DNA of 64,000 nt from Pseudomonas sp. PD9R (GCF_019200975.1 NZ_JAHTMR010000012.1:62001-126000); one strand, 5' to 3'. Numbered from the stretch's first letter, positions 42,364 through 51,224 are shown. Notes: generated from the sequence alone by a model not told the origin. Made by a program: numbers and translations.

Positions 42364-43320
42364 ATGAATCCCAATCAACTGACCGACCAACTGGGCCTGT
42401 TTCTCGACGTGCTGGAAACGGGCAGCTTTTCCGCGGCGTCACGCCGTCATCCGCTGACCCCATCGGCGGTGGCCCGGCGCATCGACAGCCTCGAAAACGC
42501 CGTCGGCAGCCAATTGTTCATTCGTAGCACCCACGCGGTACGCGCCACTCCGGCAGGCTTGGCGTTTGCCGAGCGTGCGCGACGGATCGTTGCTGAACTG
42601 CGCCTGGCCAGGGCCGAGGCCGTGTCCCTCAGCAGTGCGCCGGAAGGCTTGATTCGGGTAGATGCGCCGGCAGCGTTCGGTCGGCGGCATCTGGCACCGG
42701 TGATCGCCGATTTTCTGAAGCTCTATCCCGGTCTCGATGTGCAATTGCACCTGATCGACAGTTTTGTCGACATGCAGGGTTTGAACCTGGGCAAAGTTGA
42801 CCTGGTGCTGCGCGCCGGGCAAATGGCCGATACCCGGTTAGTGGCCACGCCACTGGCGAGCATGGTGCGCATCGCCTGCGCCAGTCCCGATTATTTGCAA
42901 CACCGAGGCGTGCCGACCGACCCGACGCAGTTGGCCGAGCATGACGGCCTCGACTGGGACGGCCTCGCCCCACCTTTTGCCTGGCGTTTCGAGCGGGACG
43001 GCCAGATGCACCTGCACCGCCCGTCTCGCATCCGCATGAGCGCCAACAATGCCGAAGCGCTGGTCTGCGGTGCGCTGGCCGGGTTGGGCATCGCCCACTT
43101 GCCGACCTGGCTGGCCAGCGAGTACCTGCTGCGAGGCGAATTACTGCCCCTGTTCTGCGAAAACGGCCTGCCCAAACCCGAAAGCGCCGGGATCTATGCG
43201 TTGCGCCTGGAGCAACAACCCAACTCGCGCAGCCGCTTGTTGCTGGAATATCTCAAAACCCGCTTCAGCCCCATTCCGCCTTGGGATCTGGGGTTGCAAA
43301 CCCAGTTGGGGCGCCACTAG
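42364..43320 (+). CDS. LysR-family transcriptional regulator (CrgA-like)
   Basis: 318 residues. The HTH (about 9-65) reads FLDVLETGSFSAASRRHPLTPSAVARRID, and the effector domain (about 92-295) has the CrgA/DhcR-like PAAFGRRHLAPVIADFL pattern. It is divergent from the TauE exporter, which is its likely target. The ATG at 42364 is the family start; the longer frame upstream runs back through the exporter gene. It lies 69 bases upstream of ohrR on the same strand. Confidence 0.9.
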   Translation: MNPNQLTDQLGLFLDVLETGSFSAASRRHPLTPSAVARRIDSLENAVGSQLFIRSTHAVRATPAGLAFAERARRIVAELRLARAEAVSLSSAPEGLIRVDAPAAFGRRHLAPVIADFLKLYPGLDVQLHLIDSFVDMQGLNLGKVDLVLRAGQMADTRLVATPLASMVRIACASPDYLQHRGVPTDPTQLAEHDGLDWDGLAPPFAWRFERDGQMHLHRPSRIRMSANNAEALVCGALAGLGIAHLPTWLASEYLLRGELLPLFCENGLPKPESAGIYALRLEQQPNSRSRLLLEYLKTRFSPIPPWDLGLQTQLGRH

Positions 43321-43389
43321 TCCAGAATTATCTGGCGCATTAAAGATTCGCCCGCTAGATTTATGACGATCACTGATCAAGGCTTCGAA

Positions 43390-43851
43390 ATGACCACCGA
43401 GCGCAATACCCCGGATAACTGCGACGACCTACTGCTGGACAATCAGGCCTGCTTCGCCCTGCATTCCACTTCGCTGATGATGACCAAGGTCTACAAACCT
43501 TTGTTGCAGGCGTTGGGCCTGACCTATCCGCAGTACCTGGCGATGATGGTGCTGTGGGAACAGGATGGCTTGACCGTAGGAGAAATCAGCGCGCGCCTGC
43601 TGACCGATCCGGGTTCGCTCACGCCGCTACTCAAACGTCTGGAAGCCGAAGGTGTGCTCAGCCGCACTCGCAGCCGTGAAGACGAACGCGTGGTGATCGT
43701 CGAGCTGACCGAGCAGGGCCGCGCCTTGCGTGACAAGGCCCGCGACATTCCTCAATGCATCCTCGGCGCCAGCGGCATGACTTTGGAGCGACTGCAGAAG
43801 CTGCAAGCGGAACTGCAAGTGCTGCGGCGTCATCTGCAAGACAGCCTCTGA
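43390..43851 (+). CDS. ohrR: Organic hydroperoxide sensor OhrR (MarR family)
   Basis: 153 residues, OhrR subclass. Redox cysteine in DNQACFALHSTSLM (about C21), then YKPLLQALGLTYPQYLAMMVLWE and the winged helix with REDERVV. ATG at 43390 has AAGG 7 bases upstream; the ATG at 43363 has none. It is paired with ohr 364 bases downstream. It shares pattern with OspR (153 residues as well), so the window holds two paralogous peroxide sensors. Oxidation of the cysteine by organic hydroperoxides should release it from DNA. Confidence 0.93.
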   Translation: MTTERNTPDNCDDLLLDNQACFALHSTSLMMTKVYKPLLQALGLTYPQYLAMMVLWEQDGLTVGEISARLLTDPGSLTPLLKRLEAEGVLSRTRSREDERVVIVELTEQGRALRDKARDIPQCILGASGMTLERLQKLQAELQVLRRHLQDSL

Positions 43852-43874
43852 TCTTCAAAGCACTTCATATCCCC

Positions 43875-43963
43875 TGTGGGAGCGAGCCTGCTCGTGATCA
43901 GGCCGGTACATTCGGCATTCGATCGACTGACAGGACGCCATCGCGAGCAGGCTCGCTCCTACA
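43875..43963. repeat. Second REP class, inverted GGGAGCGAGCCTGCTCG pair
   Basis: TGTGGGAGCGAGCCTGCTCG (43875 on) and CGAGCAGGCTCGCTCCTACA (to 43963) face each other. The core differs from the other REP pairs in the window. It lies between ohrR and ohr. Confidence 0.88.
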
Positions 43964-44127
43964 TTTGCCTTGCGACACACTGTTGTATCCCGTCTCGCCC
44001 CTTCCCCTGAAAAATATTTCCGGGTGAAAAATCCCGCCTCTAAAGCTCTAGCTCGATACTTCCAAGCAAACCCAGCGCATCGACTAATGATTCCTCCCAA
44101 GTTTTTTTCAAAATTTATATTGCGCAC

Positions 44128-44180
44128 TAAATATTTGCGCGATACATTCACGTCGCACTTACTTGGCGCGCAAATATTTA
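44128..44180. promoter_or_regulatory. Paired 14-bp repeats, candidate OhrR operator of ohr
   Basis: TAAATATTTGCGCG (44128-44141) and CGCGCAAATATTTA (44167-44180) are perfect inverted copies separated by 25 bases. Each contains the self-palindrome AAATATTT. They lie 36-88 bases before the ohr start and match no gene. Two repressor dimers could bind here. Confidence 0.55.
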
Positions 44181-44215
44181 GCGCAAATAAATCAACCCCG
44201 AACGAGGCTTTCACC

Positions 44216-44635
44216 ATGCAAACTCTCTACACCGCAATCGCAACTTCCACCGGTGGCCGTGACGGTCGTGCGATTTCCAGCGACAACATTCTCGACGTCA
44301 AACTCGCCACGCCAAAAGAACTCGGCGGTGCCGGCGGTGCGGCAACCAACCCAGAGCAACTGTTCGCAGCCGGTTACTCCGCCTGCTTCATCGGCGCACT
44401 GAAGTTCGTCGCCAGCCAGACCAAACGCACTATCCCGAACGACGCCTCGATCACTGCCCATGTCGGCATCGGCCAGATCCCTGGCGGTTTCGGTCTGGAC
44501 ATCGATCTGCACATCAGCCTGCCGGGTCTTGAACAAGCCGATGCGCAAGACATGGTCGACGCAGCACACCAGGTCTGCCCGTACTCCAACGCCACCCGTG
44601 GCAACGTTGATGTGCGTCTGCACGTCACCGTCTGA
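44216..44635 (+). CDS. ohr: Organic hydroperoxide resistance protein Ohr
   Basis: 139 residues, OsmC/Ohr family. Both redox cysteines are seen: YSACFIGAL (about 60) and HQVCPYSNATRGN (about 124). Ohr reduces fatty-acid and alkyl hydroperoxides using lipoylated proteins in the cytoplasm. The ATG has CGAGG upstream. The paired inverted repeats in front suggest control by the OhrR encoded just upstream. An esterase gene follows after 34 bases and is probably co-transcribed. Confidence 0.95.
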   Translation: MQTLYTAIATSTGGRDGRAISSDNILDVKLATPKELGGAGGAATNPEQLFAAGYSACFIGALKFVASQTKRTIPNDASITAHVGIGQIPGGFGLDIDLHISLPGLEQADAQDMVDAAHQVCPYSNATRGNVDVRLHVTV

Positions 44636-44669
44636 CTGCTGACCTCCAAGGCCCGAACAGGAAACGAAC

Positions 44670-45683
44670 ATGAACACTTTCAGCAAAGTCTTGACCGGCA
44701 CCCTTCTCGCCCTCTCCATCGGCAGCGCGTTCGCAGACACCGGGGTTGAACACAACACCCAGGCGTTCCTCGACGCTCTGAACGCCGGCACCGGCAAACC
44801 GTTGGAACAACTCTCCCCGAAAGACGCCCGCGCCGTATTGGTGGGTGCGCAAGCCGGGGTGAAGCTGACGCTGCCAAAAGCCGATGTCAGCGAGAAGACC
44901 ATTCAAGTCGACGGCCAACCGTTAAAGCTGACCATCGTCCGGCCAGCCGGGGTCAAAGGTGAGCTGCCAGTGTTCATGTTCTTCCACGGCGGTGGCTGGG
45001 TACTGGGAGACTTCCCGACCCACGAACGGTTGGTTCGTGACCTGGTAACGGGGTCGGGTGCAGCGGCGGTGTTCGTCAACTACACGCCTTCGCCGGAAGC
45101 GCATTACCCGGTGGCAATCAATCAGGCTTACGCCGCCACGAAGTGGGTGGCCGAGCACGGCAAAGAAATCAACGTTGATAGCAAACGCCTGGCCGTGGCC
45201 GGTAACAGCGTCGGCGGGAACATGGCGGCAGTCGTTGCGCTGATGGCAAAAGACAAGGGCACACCGGCGATCAAGTTCCAGGTGCTGTTGTGGCCGGTGA
45301 CCGATGCAAACTTTGAGACGGCGTCCTATAACCAGTTCGCTGAAGGACACTTCCTGAGCAAAAACGCGATGAAGTGGTTCTGGGACAACTACACCACCGA
45401 CGCCAATCAGCGTAACGAGATCTACGCCTCGCCGCTGCGAGCAACCACTGAGCAGCTCAAGGGCCTGCCACCGGCCCTGGTGCAAACGGCGGGTGCCGAT
45501 GTGCTGCGCGATGAAGGTGAAGCCTACGCCCGCAAACTCGACGAAGCCGGTGTGCCGGTGACTGCGGTTCGCTACAACGGCATGATTCACGACTACGGTT
45601 TGCTCAACGTGGTGAGTCAGGTGCCGGAAGTGCGCTCGGCGATGTTGCAGGCTTCGCAAGAGCTCAAGGAACATCTGAAGTAA
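44670..45683 (+). CDS. Secreted alpha/beta hydrolase (HSL/esterase family)
   Basis: 337 residues with a signal peptide (about 1-22, cleavage after AFA). The HSL family marks are the oxyanion HGGGW (about 106-110), nucleophile elbow GNSVGG (Ser about 180) and the C-terminal histidine in MIHDYGLL. It should cleave short acyl esters in the periplasm or outside the cell. ATG with AGGAAACG upstream. It follows ohr by 34 bases on the same strand with no terminator, so it may be induced with ohr by organic peroxides, as inferred from position. Confidence 0.92.
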   Translation: MNTFSKVLTGTLLALSIGSAFADTGVEHNTQAFLDALNAGTGKPLEQLSPKDARAVLVGAQAGVKLTLPKADVSEKTIQVDGQPLKLTIVRPAGVKGELPVFMFFHGGGWVLGDFPTHERLVRDLVTGSGAAAVFVNYTPSPEAHYPVAINQAYAATKWVAEHGKEINVDSKRLAVAGNSVGGNMAAVVALMAKDKGTPAIKFQVLLWPVTDANFETASYNQFAEGHFLSKNAMKWFWDNYTTDANQRNEIYASPLRATTEQLKGLPPALVQTAGADVLRDEGEAYARKLDEAGVPVTAVRYNGMIHDYGLLNVVSQVPEVRSAMLQASQELKEHLK

Positions 45684-45686
45684 AGG

Positions 45687-45777
45687 AAAAGATCGCAGCC
45701 TCGTTTCACTCGACAGCTCCTACATGGGTTTTGTGTTCCCCTGTAGGAGCTGTCGAGTGAAACGAGGCTGCGATCTG
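45687..45777. repeat. Third REP class, inverted GATCGCAGCCTCGTTTCACT pair
   Basis: Inverted arms with GCCTCGTTTCACTCGACAGC replace the usual GCCTTCGGCAGC middle, but both ends (GATCGCAG and AGCTCCTACA) match the main REP class. The central part of the arm has changed in both copies together. Confidence 0.92.
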
Positions 45778-45793
45778 TTGTCCTTCCAGACAC

Positions 45794-45826
45794 AAAAAAG
45801 CCCGACTCAATGGTCGGGCTTTTTCA
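45794..45826. terminator. efp terminator (bidirectional)
   Basis: AAAAAAGCCCGACTC and its near complement GGTCGGGCTTTTTC with an AATG-type loop, just downstream of efp and after the esterase unit. Confidence 0.9.
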
Positions 45827-45841
45827 TTCCTCAAGCGGTGC

Positions 45842-46411
45842 TTATTTAGCACGGCCTTTGTAGGAACCGCCTTCGCGGGTATCGATCTCGATCATGTCGC
45901 CGATTTCGATGAAGTCAGCAACCGACAGTTCGGTACCGTTCTTCAGTTTGGCAGGCTTCATTACCTTGCCGGAAGTGTCACCGCGAGCGGAACCTTCGGT
46001 GTAGTCAACCTGACGCACGATGGTGGTCGGCAGTTCTACGGAAACCAGACGCTCTTCGAAGAAGATCGCTTCGCAAACATCGGTCATGCCTTCTTCAACG
46101 AAAGGCAGAACGGCTTCGATGTCTTCAGCGTTCAGCTCGTACATGGTGTAGTCGGTGGTGTCCATGAACGTGTAGGTGTCGCCGCTGATGAAGGACAGGG
46201 TCGCTTCTTTGCGGTCGAGGATTACGTCGTCCAGTTTGTCGTCGGCGCTGTAAACGATCTCGGTCTTGTAACCGGTCAGCAGGTTTTTCAGCTTGGTCTT
46301 CATGATCGCGCTGTTACGGCCCGACTTGGTGAATTCAGCTTTCTGAACCAGCCAAGGATCGTTTTCGAGACGGATCACGGTACCGGGTTTCAGTTCTTTA
46401 CCAGTTTTCAT
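45842..46411 (-). CDS. efp: Elongation factor P
   Basis: 189 residues, three beta-domains. The arginine in KSGRNSA is R32, the residue rhamnosylated by EarP in pseudomonads (E. coli uses a modified lysine there). EF-P relieves ribosome stalling at polyproline stretches. Its modifying enzyme gene earP lies just upstream in the same direction, 48 bases away, and a terminator follows efp. Confidence 0.97.
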   Translation of the reverse strand: MKTGKELKPGTVIRLENDPWLVQKAEFTKSGRNSAIMKTKLKNLLTGYKTEIVYSADDKLDDVILDRKEATLSFISGDTYTFMDTTDYTMYELNAEDIEAVLPFVEEGMTDVCEAIFFEERLVSVELPTTIVRQVDYTEGSARGDTSGKVMKPAKLKNGTELSVADFIEIGDMIEIDTREGGSYKGRAK

Positions 46412-46459
46412 TGCGAATATCCGAATTTGGATGGGATTTACAAAAATCTAGGCCGCGTA

Positions 46460-47602
46460 TCATATCCAATTTACATAAAACTGTACCAGCGCTGCGGCAA
46501 GATCGGCCTGCAAGGCTTGTTCCAGACACCAGGCTTGCGCGTGTTTTTCTAGCTCTGGCCAGTGTTTACGAGTGGATTGCCAGTGGTCGGCCATTTTTTC
46601 ACCGGCATTCCAGGCACGCCAGAGACCGCTGATCGCCTCACGGGCCGGCGCTGAAAGGCCTTCCACGTAAAGTGCGAGGAAGGCGTCGAGCTTGTCCAGA
46701 TGGATGTCTTCCTCCTGCTGGTAGATGTGCCAGAGCATCGGCCGCCCCGCCCATTGGGCGCGAACGAAGGAGTCTTCGCCACGCACGGCATTGAAATCGC
46801 AGCTCCACAGCAAATGGTCATACTGATCCTGTCGGACGAATGGCAGCACCTGCACGGTCAAGGCATCACGTACATGCAGCGCACCGGCCTTCAGCCCCTC
46901 GACACCGAGCCAACGCTCGACATCGCCAAGAATCCGCCCTTCCGGCACCAACAAATGAGTAGCTGTCGAATCGCCAGCCATCGCGTCCAGCCAACTCGCC
47001 AGCCCGGCATTTTCGTAGGCGAACAGCGAGATCAGCTGCGCACCTTGTGCGCGATCGATCCCCAGACCTTGCAGGAATTTTCGCTGATTTTCGGGGCTTT
47101 GCTGAAATTGCTGACGCCGTTCCAGAAGACCGCTTTCGCGCAGCAGGCCACCCGTACCCTTGCGAAACCCGGGGAAGAAAAAGAACTTCTGCACGTTCTT
47201 GTATTTCACCGATGGCAAGCCGTGGCAACCGACCACCCAATCCTCGGCGCTCAGGTAATCGAGGTTCATCCACAGCGGCGGTTTTTCCCGCTCCGCCATG
47301 GCATCCATGTAGGCACTCGGCAACTGGCAGGCGAACGCGGCAATCACCACATCGGCGGCTTCAGTGGACTGCCAGTCGGTCGGCCATTGCCGCACTTCGA
47401 CTCCTTGCTGCCATTGGTGCGAAACGTGGATATCGATCTCCGGGCACATCCGCTCGAAAGCCCGCAGGTCATCGACCCACAACCGCACTGCCAGCGAATG
47501 TTCAGCCACCAGTTGCCGAGCCAGACGCCAGGTCACGCCGATGTCGCCGAAGTTGTCGACCACGGTGCAAAAAATATCCCAGCGGGTTTTCGTTTCAGGC
47601 AT
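46460..47602 (-). CDS. earP: EF-P arginine rhamnosyltransferase EarP
   Basis: 380 residues, DUF2331 family. It begins MPETKTRWDIFCTVVDNFGDIGVTW, matching EarP's conserved DNFGDIGV motif, and the C-terminal region has the CDFNAVRGEDSFVRAQWAGRP block with the catalytic and dTDP-rhamnose contacts. EarP transfers rhamnose to R32 of EF-P. Gene order earP-efp on the minus strand is normal for pseudomonads. Confidence 0.95.
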   Translation of the reverse strand: MPETKTRWDIFCTVVDNFGDIGVTWRLARQLVAEHSLAVRLWVDDLRAFERMCPEIDIHVSHQWQQGVEVRQWPTDWQSTEAADVVIAAFACQLPSAYMDAMAEREKPPLWMNLDYLSAEDWVVGCHGLPSVKYKNVQKFFFFPGFRKGTGGLLRESGLLERRQQFQQSPENQRKFLQGLGIDRAQGAQLISLFAYENAGLASWLDAMAGDSTATHLLVPEGRILGDVERWLGVEGLKAGALHVRDALTVQVLPFVRQDQYDHLLWSCDFNAVRGEDSFVRAQWAGRPMLWHIYQQEEDIHLDKLDAFLALYVEGLSAPAREAISGLWRAWNAGEKMADHWQSTRKHWPELEKHAQAWCLEQALQADLAAALVQFYVNWI

Positions 47603-47726
47603 TCCAGGCTCCCGTTGGCAAAGGCACCGATTGTCCGCATAAATTACCCCGTGCAGAAGAGCCGACGGCGATTAATCTTCGTGCGACAATCGCCACTCGC
47701 CCGCGACCCACCGCCAGGAGGCAGCC

Positions 47727-48137
47727 ATGCCCTACCGTCCCAACCCGCGCCGCCCGTTGCCGATCCAGCTTAATGCCCTGCAACTGACCGGCAGTATCGC
47801 CCTCGGTTTGTGGCTGGGGTTCATTGCCATTGCATTGACCTGCTGGCTCGCTTCACGTTTTTTCTTCAGCGAGCAATTGGCCCCCGTGGCCCAGGCGGTG
47901 CAGCAGTTGGCCAATCCGCCGGTGGTGGCGCAACCGGTGCCGGATATTCCTCCGCAAAGCCCTCTCTTCGACCAATACGAAGAGAACCTGCGCAAGAACG
48001 AGCAGGCACAACGGCTCGATCAGGCACGCAGTAGCAGCCGCAATCTGGCAAACCCCAAATGTCAGTTCTGGCTGCAACAGGACCAGACGGCACCGAGCGA
48101 AAAAAGCCGCGCCAACGTTCAGCAATTCTGCGATTGA
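47727..48137 (+). CDS. Hypothetical single-pass membrane protein
   Basis: 136 residues. An arginine/proline-rich N-terminus (MPYRPNPRRPLPIQ) is followed by one membrane helix (about 24-45) and a periplasmic tail with a coiled segment and two cysteines (PKCQFW and QQFCD). No family is recognised. It is divergent from earP and is followed at 2 bases by the Gre-like gene, so the two form an operon. ATG with AGGAGG about 7 bases upstream. Confidence 0.82.
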   Translation: MPYRPNPRRPLPIQLNALQLTGSIALGLWLGFIAIALTCWLASRFFFSEQLAPVAQAVQQLANPPVVAQPVPDIPPQSPLFDQYEENLRKNEQAQRLDQARSSSRNLANPKCQFWLQQDQTAPSEKSRANVQQFCD

Positions 48138-48139
48138 TC

Positions 48140-48622
48140 ATGAATAAGCAAACTGTCCACCAACTGATTCTCGACAAACTGCGGCTCGATCTCGACATCG
48201 CTGAACGCGCTGCGCAAACCGCCTACGAAACCGCTACCCACGAAGAAAACATTGCTGAAAACAAGTACGACACCCTTGGACTGGAAGCGTCGTACCTGGC
48301 GGCCGGGCAGGCCAAACGCGTCGAAGAAATCAGGCAGTCGCTGGCGCTTTGCCAAAACCTCAACCTGCGTCCTTATGATGAACAACGGGGTATCGAGATT
48401 GGCGCTTTACTAGGCCTGGAAGACGAAAAGGGTCGCGAGCAGTGGCTGTTTCTGGCGCCTGATGCAGCGGGGCTGAAGGTCGATCTGGTGGGGCAGGCTA
48501 TTACCGTCATCACCCCGCGCTCACCGCTGGGCAAAAGCCTGCTGGGCAAGTTCGAAGGTGACGAGGTGGAGATTCTGGTGGCGGGCGCTCGGCAACAGTT
48601 TTCTGTCACCGAGGTGGTTTAA
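48140..48622 (+). CDS. Gre-family transcription factor with an altered coiled-coil tip
   Basis: 160 residues. The C-terminal half (about 85-160) has the GreA/GreB FKBP-like signature ITVITPRSPLGKSLLGKFEGDEVEI. The N-terminal part is a helical hairpin like the Gre coiled coil, but the acidic tip reads THEENIAENKYDTLGLEASYL rather than the GDxSENAEY of GreA/GreB. It should bind RNA polymerase through the secondary channel; whether it cleaves RNA or only competes is open. The ATG lies 2 bases after the upstream stop. It converges on cysB with a 9-base gap. Confidence 0.85.
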   Translation: MNKQTVHQLILDKLRLDLDIAERAAQTAYETATHEENIAENKYDTLGLEASYLAAGQAKRVEEIRQSLALCQNLNLRPYDEQRGIEIGALLGLEDEKGREQWLFLAPDAAGLKVDLVGQAITVITPRSPLGKSLLGKFEGDEVEILVAGARQQFSVTEVV

Positions 48623-48631
48623 AACCAGAGA

Positions 48632-49606
48632 TTAATGGACCGGCAGTTCGACGCCGTCGAACAGCTCTTCCAGCTCTTGCTTGTTGTGGCACTGGATGGC
48701 TTTGGCCATGACTTCGCGTGTCAGGTGTGGGGCGAACTTCTCGATGAAGTCGCACATGAAGCCACGCAGGAACGTCCCGCGACGGAAACCGATCTTGGTG
48801 ATGCTGGACTCGAACAACTCGCTGGCATCGAGCACCACCAGGTCGCTGTCGAGTTTGGTGTCGACCGCCATTTTCGCCACGATGCCCACGCCCAACCCGA
48901 GGCGTACATAGGTCTTGATCACGTCGGCGTCAGCGGCGGTGAACACTACTTTCGGCGTCAGGCCGCGATGGCTGAATGCTTCGTCGAGTTTCGAACGACC
49001 AGTGAAACCGAACACATACGTCACGATCGGGTATTCCGCGAGGGCTTCGAGGGTCAGCTTCGACAGCTTGGTCAGCGGGTGGCCCTGCGGCACGACCACG
49101 CAGCGGTTCCAGCGATAGCACGGCATCATCACCAGATCGCCGAACAGCTCCAGCGCTTCAGTGGCAATGGCGAAATCCACGGTACCGTCAGCAGCCATTT
49201 CGGCGATCTGCATTGGCGAACCCTGGTGCATGTGCAGGGCAACGTCCGGGTACTGCTTGATAAAATTACTGATCACCGGCGGCAATGCATAACGCGCCTG
49301 GGTGTGGGTGGTAGCGATGGACAGGGTGCCCTTCTTCTCGTTGGAGAATTCCTGGGCGATCTGCTTGATGCTTTCAACCTTGCGCAGAATCTCGCCGGCG
49401 GTGGTGATGATGCGCTCACCCGCCGGGGTGACGCGGGTCAGGTGCTTGCCGCTACGGGCAAAGACCTCGACGCCCAGTTCGTCTTCCAGCAGTCGGATTT
49501 GTTTACTGATGCCCGGTTGCGAGGTGTACAAGCTTTGGGCGGTAGCGGAGACGTTGAGGTCGTGGTGCGCCACTTCCCAGATGTAGCGCAATTGTTGAAG
49601 CTTCAT
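48632..49606 (-). CDS. cysB: LysR-family regulator CysB
   Basis: 324 residues. It starts MKLQQLRYIWEVAHHDLNVSATAQSLYTSQPGISKQ with the HTH (about 4-62), followed by the effector domain (about 88-290) with TTHTQARYALP and the MHQGSPMQI sulfate/N-acetylserine pocket. CysB activates sulfate assimilation genes in response to N-acetylserine. It reads away from uspA only by 114 bases, and both lie on the minus strand. Confidence 0.96.
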   Translation of the reverse strand: MKLQQLRYIWEVAHHDLNVSATAQSLYTSQPGISKQIRLLEDELGVEVFARSGKHLTRVTPAGERIITTAGEILRKVESIKQIAQEFSNEKKGTLSIATTHTQARYALPPVISNFIKQYPDVALHMHQGSPMQIAEMAADGTVDFAIATEALELFGDLVMMPCYRWNRCVVVPQGHPLTKLSKLTLEALAEYPIVTYVFGFTGRSKLDEAFSHRGLTPKVVFTAADADVIKTYVRLGLGVGIVAKMAVDTKLDSDLVVLDASELFESSITKIGFRRGTFLRGFMCDFIEKFAPHLTREVMAKAIQCHNKQELEELFDGVELPVH

Positions 49607-49719
49607 ATGAATCCCTCAAAGCAGATAGACGCCACGGGCATCAGCGACGGTATATAACTATATTAATGGCTTGAAGAATAAATCTAGAACTTTTTTATCA
49701 AACTGCCACTATTCGAGTG

Positions 49720-50223
49720 CTACCGGTCACCTTGGCGACGACGTTCTACCAACGGCACCAGATAAACCGGTACCCGCGACAGTTGCAACACGCGCGCGGC
49801 GGTCCGGCCCAAAGGCGTTTCCGCTCCAGCACCATGGCTGTGACTACCTACGATCAGCAAATCCACGGAGAGTTTCTGCGCCTGGTCGAGAATCACCTGC
49901 GACGGATCGCCCTGCAGCACCCGCACCGCCTGAATTCGCTCCAGATCCTGTTCACCCTCCTCCCCCAGTTCTTCACGGAAGCTGTCGAGCACCCGCTGCT
50001 CGATATTGGCAATGACTGTATTCAGACCCTGACTGTGAAACTCGTTCAACGCCTGTTCGTCGAGGTAACTCTGAAGCACCGACTCGGCAAACAATCCCAT
50101 GGGTTCAACCGCGTGCACCACGTAGAGATCGGCATTGAATGTCCGCGCCAACGCCAGGGCATGCTGCATCACCAGAGGTGCGTACAGGCCGAGGTCAGTG
50201 GCATAAAGCATCGAACGAATCAT
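49720..50223 (-). CDS. Universal stress protein UspA family
   Basis: 167 residues, single Usp domain. The nucleotide-binding VGSHSHGAGAETPLGRTAARVLQLSRVPVYLVP segment is seen at the C-terminus (about 122-160, with G-x9-G(S/T) type spacing). ATG at 50223 has AGGAGG 5 bases upstream. Such proteins help survive stress. In PAO1, from memory, a uspA homologue also sits next to cysB. Confidence 0.9.
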   Translation of the reverse strand: MIRSMLYATDLGLYAPLVMQHALALARTFNADLYVVHAVEPMGLFAESVLQSYLDEQALNEFHSQGLNTVIANIEQRVLDSFREELGEEGEQDLERIQAVRVLQGDPSQVILDQAQKLSVDLLIVGSHSHGAGAETPLGRTAARVLQLSRVPVYLVPLVERRRQGDR

Positions 50224-50318
50224 ATGACCTCCTTTGAGTGCCAACATGGCGGAGATTGATTCAGCTTAGCAGTGCCTTGGCGAGTACGACGGCCCGCGTA
50301 ACACGTTGAACGGCGGGG

Positions 50319-51224
50319 TTAAACCTTTAGCTCGTTGCTTATGCCATGGGGCACGTGACCAGTGGCGACGACTTCGCGGGCCAGCTCGCAATGACCGGCC
50401 TGATCATCAAAAAAAACGTCAGCGGCGAAGGCTTCAAGAAAGGCCGATTTGGTCAGGCCACCGAGGAACAGCGATTCGTCCAGACGGATGTCCCATTCGC
50501 GCAGCGTGCGGATCACCCGCTCATGGGCCGGCGCAGAGCGAGCCGTCACCAGGGCCGTGCGGATCGGACAGGCGTCGTCCGGAAACTCACGCTGCAACAG
50601 ATTGAGGGCGGCGAGGAAGCCTTTGAACGGCCCACCACGCAATGGCTCACGGGCCGCTTCACGTTCGCTGGCCTGGAATGCTTCCAGACCACCGGCTTGA
50701 TAAACGCGCTCGGATTCGTCGGAAAACAGCACCGCGTCACCGTCGAAGGCGATGCGTAATTCATCGCTGGCCGCACGGCTGGCGCCACCCGAGAGAATGG
50801 TCGCCGCGGCGAAACCGGCGTCCAGTGCACTGCGCACGTCTTCGGCATGGGTCGACAGAAACAGGTCGCAACCAAAGGCCTTGAGATACGGATAAGGACT
50901 GCGTCCGCCGACAAACGCCGCACGGGAAATCGCCAAGCCATAATGATGAATCGAATTGAACACCCGTAAACCGGTGTCGGCACTGTTGCGCGACACCAGG
51001 ATCACCTCGACCCGGGCGCGACCGAGGCTGGTATTGAGGTTGAGGAGCTTTTGCACCAACGGGAAGGCATCACCGGGTTCGAGGATTTCGTCCTCGTGCT
51101 CGATCTGATATTGCCGGTAGGCCTCGACGCCACTCGACAGGTAAACCTTGTGGCTTTCACTCAGATCGAACAACGCCCGCGAAGAAATCGCCAGCACCAG
51201 TTTGTCGTCAATTGCCTTTGGCAT
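50319..51224 (-). CDS. 5'-nucleotidase (PF06189 family)
   Basis: 301 residues. The family is cytosolic 5'-nucleotidase type IA/III-like in bacteria (PF06189), with MPKAIDDKLVLAISSRALFDL at the start and the aspartate-rich SSRALFDLSES and VFFDDQAGHC segments fitting HAD-type catalysis. It dephosphorylates nucleoside monophosphates. The gene is in tight series with the panE-like gene on the same strand (26-base gap). Confidence 0.88.
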   Translation of the reverse strand: MPKAIDDKLVLAISSRALFDLSESHKVYLSSGVEAYRQYQIEHEDEILEPGDAFPLVQKLLNLNTSLGRARVEVILVSRNSADTGLRVFNSIHHYGLAISRAAFVGGRSPYPYLKAFGCDLFLSTHAEDVRSALDAGFAAATILSGGASRAASDELRIAFDGDAVLFSDESERVYQAGGLEAFQASEREAAREPLRGGPFKGFLAALNLLQREFPDDACPIRTALVTARSAPAHERVIRTLREWDIRLDESLFLGGLTKSAFLEAFAADVFFDDQAGHCELAREVVATGHVPHGISNELKV

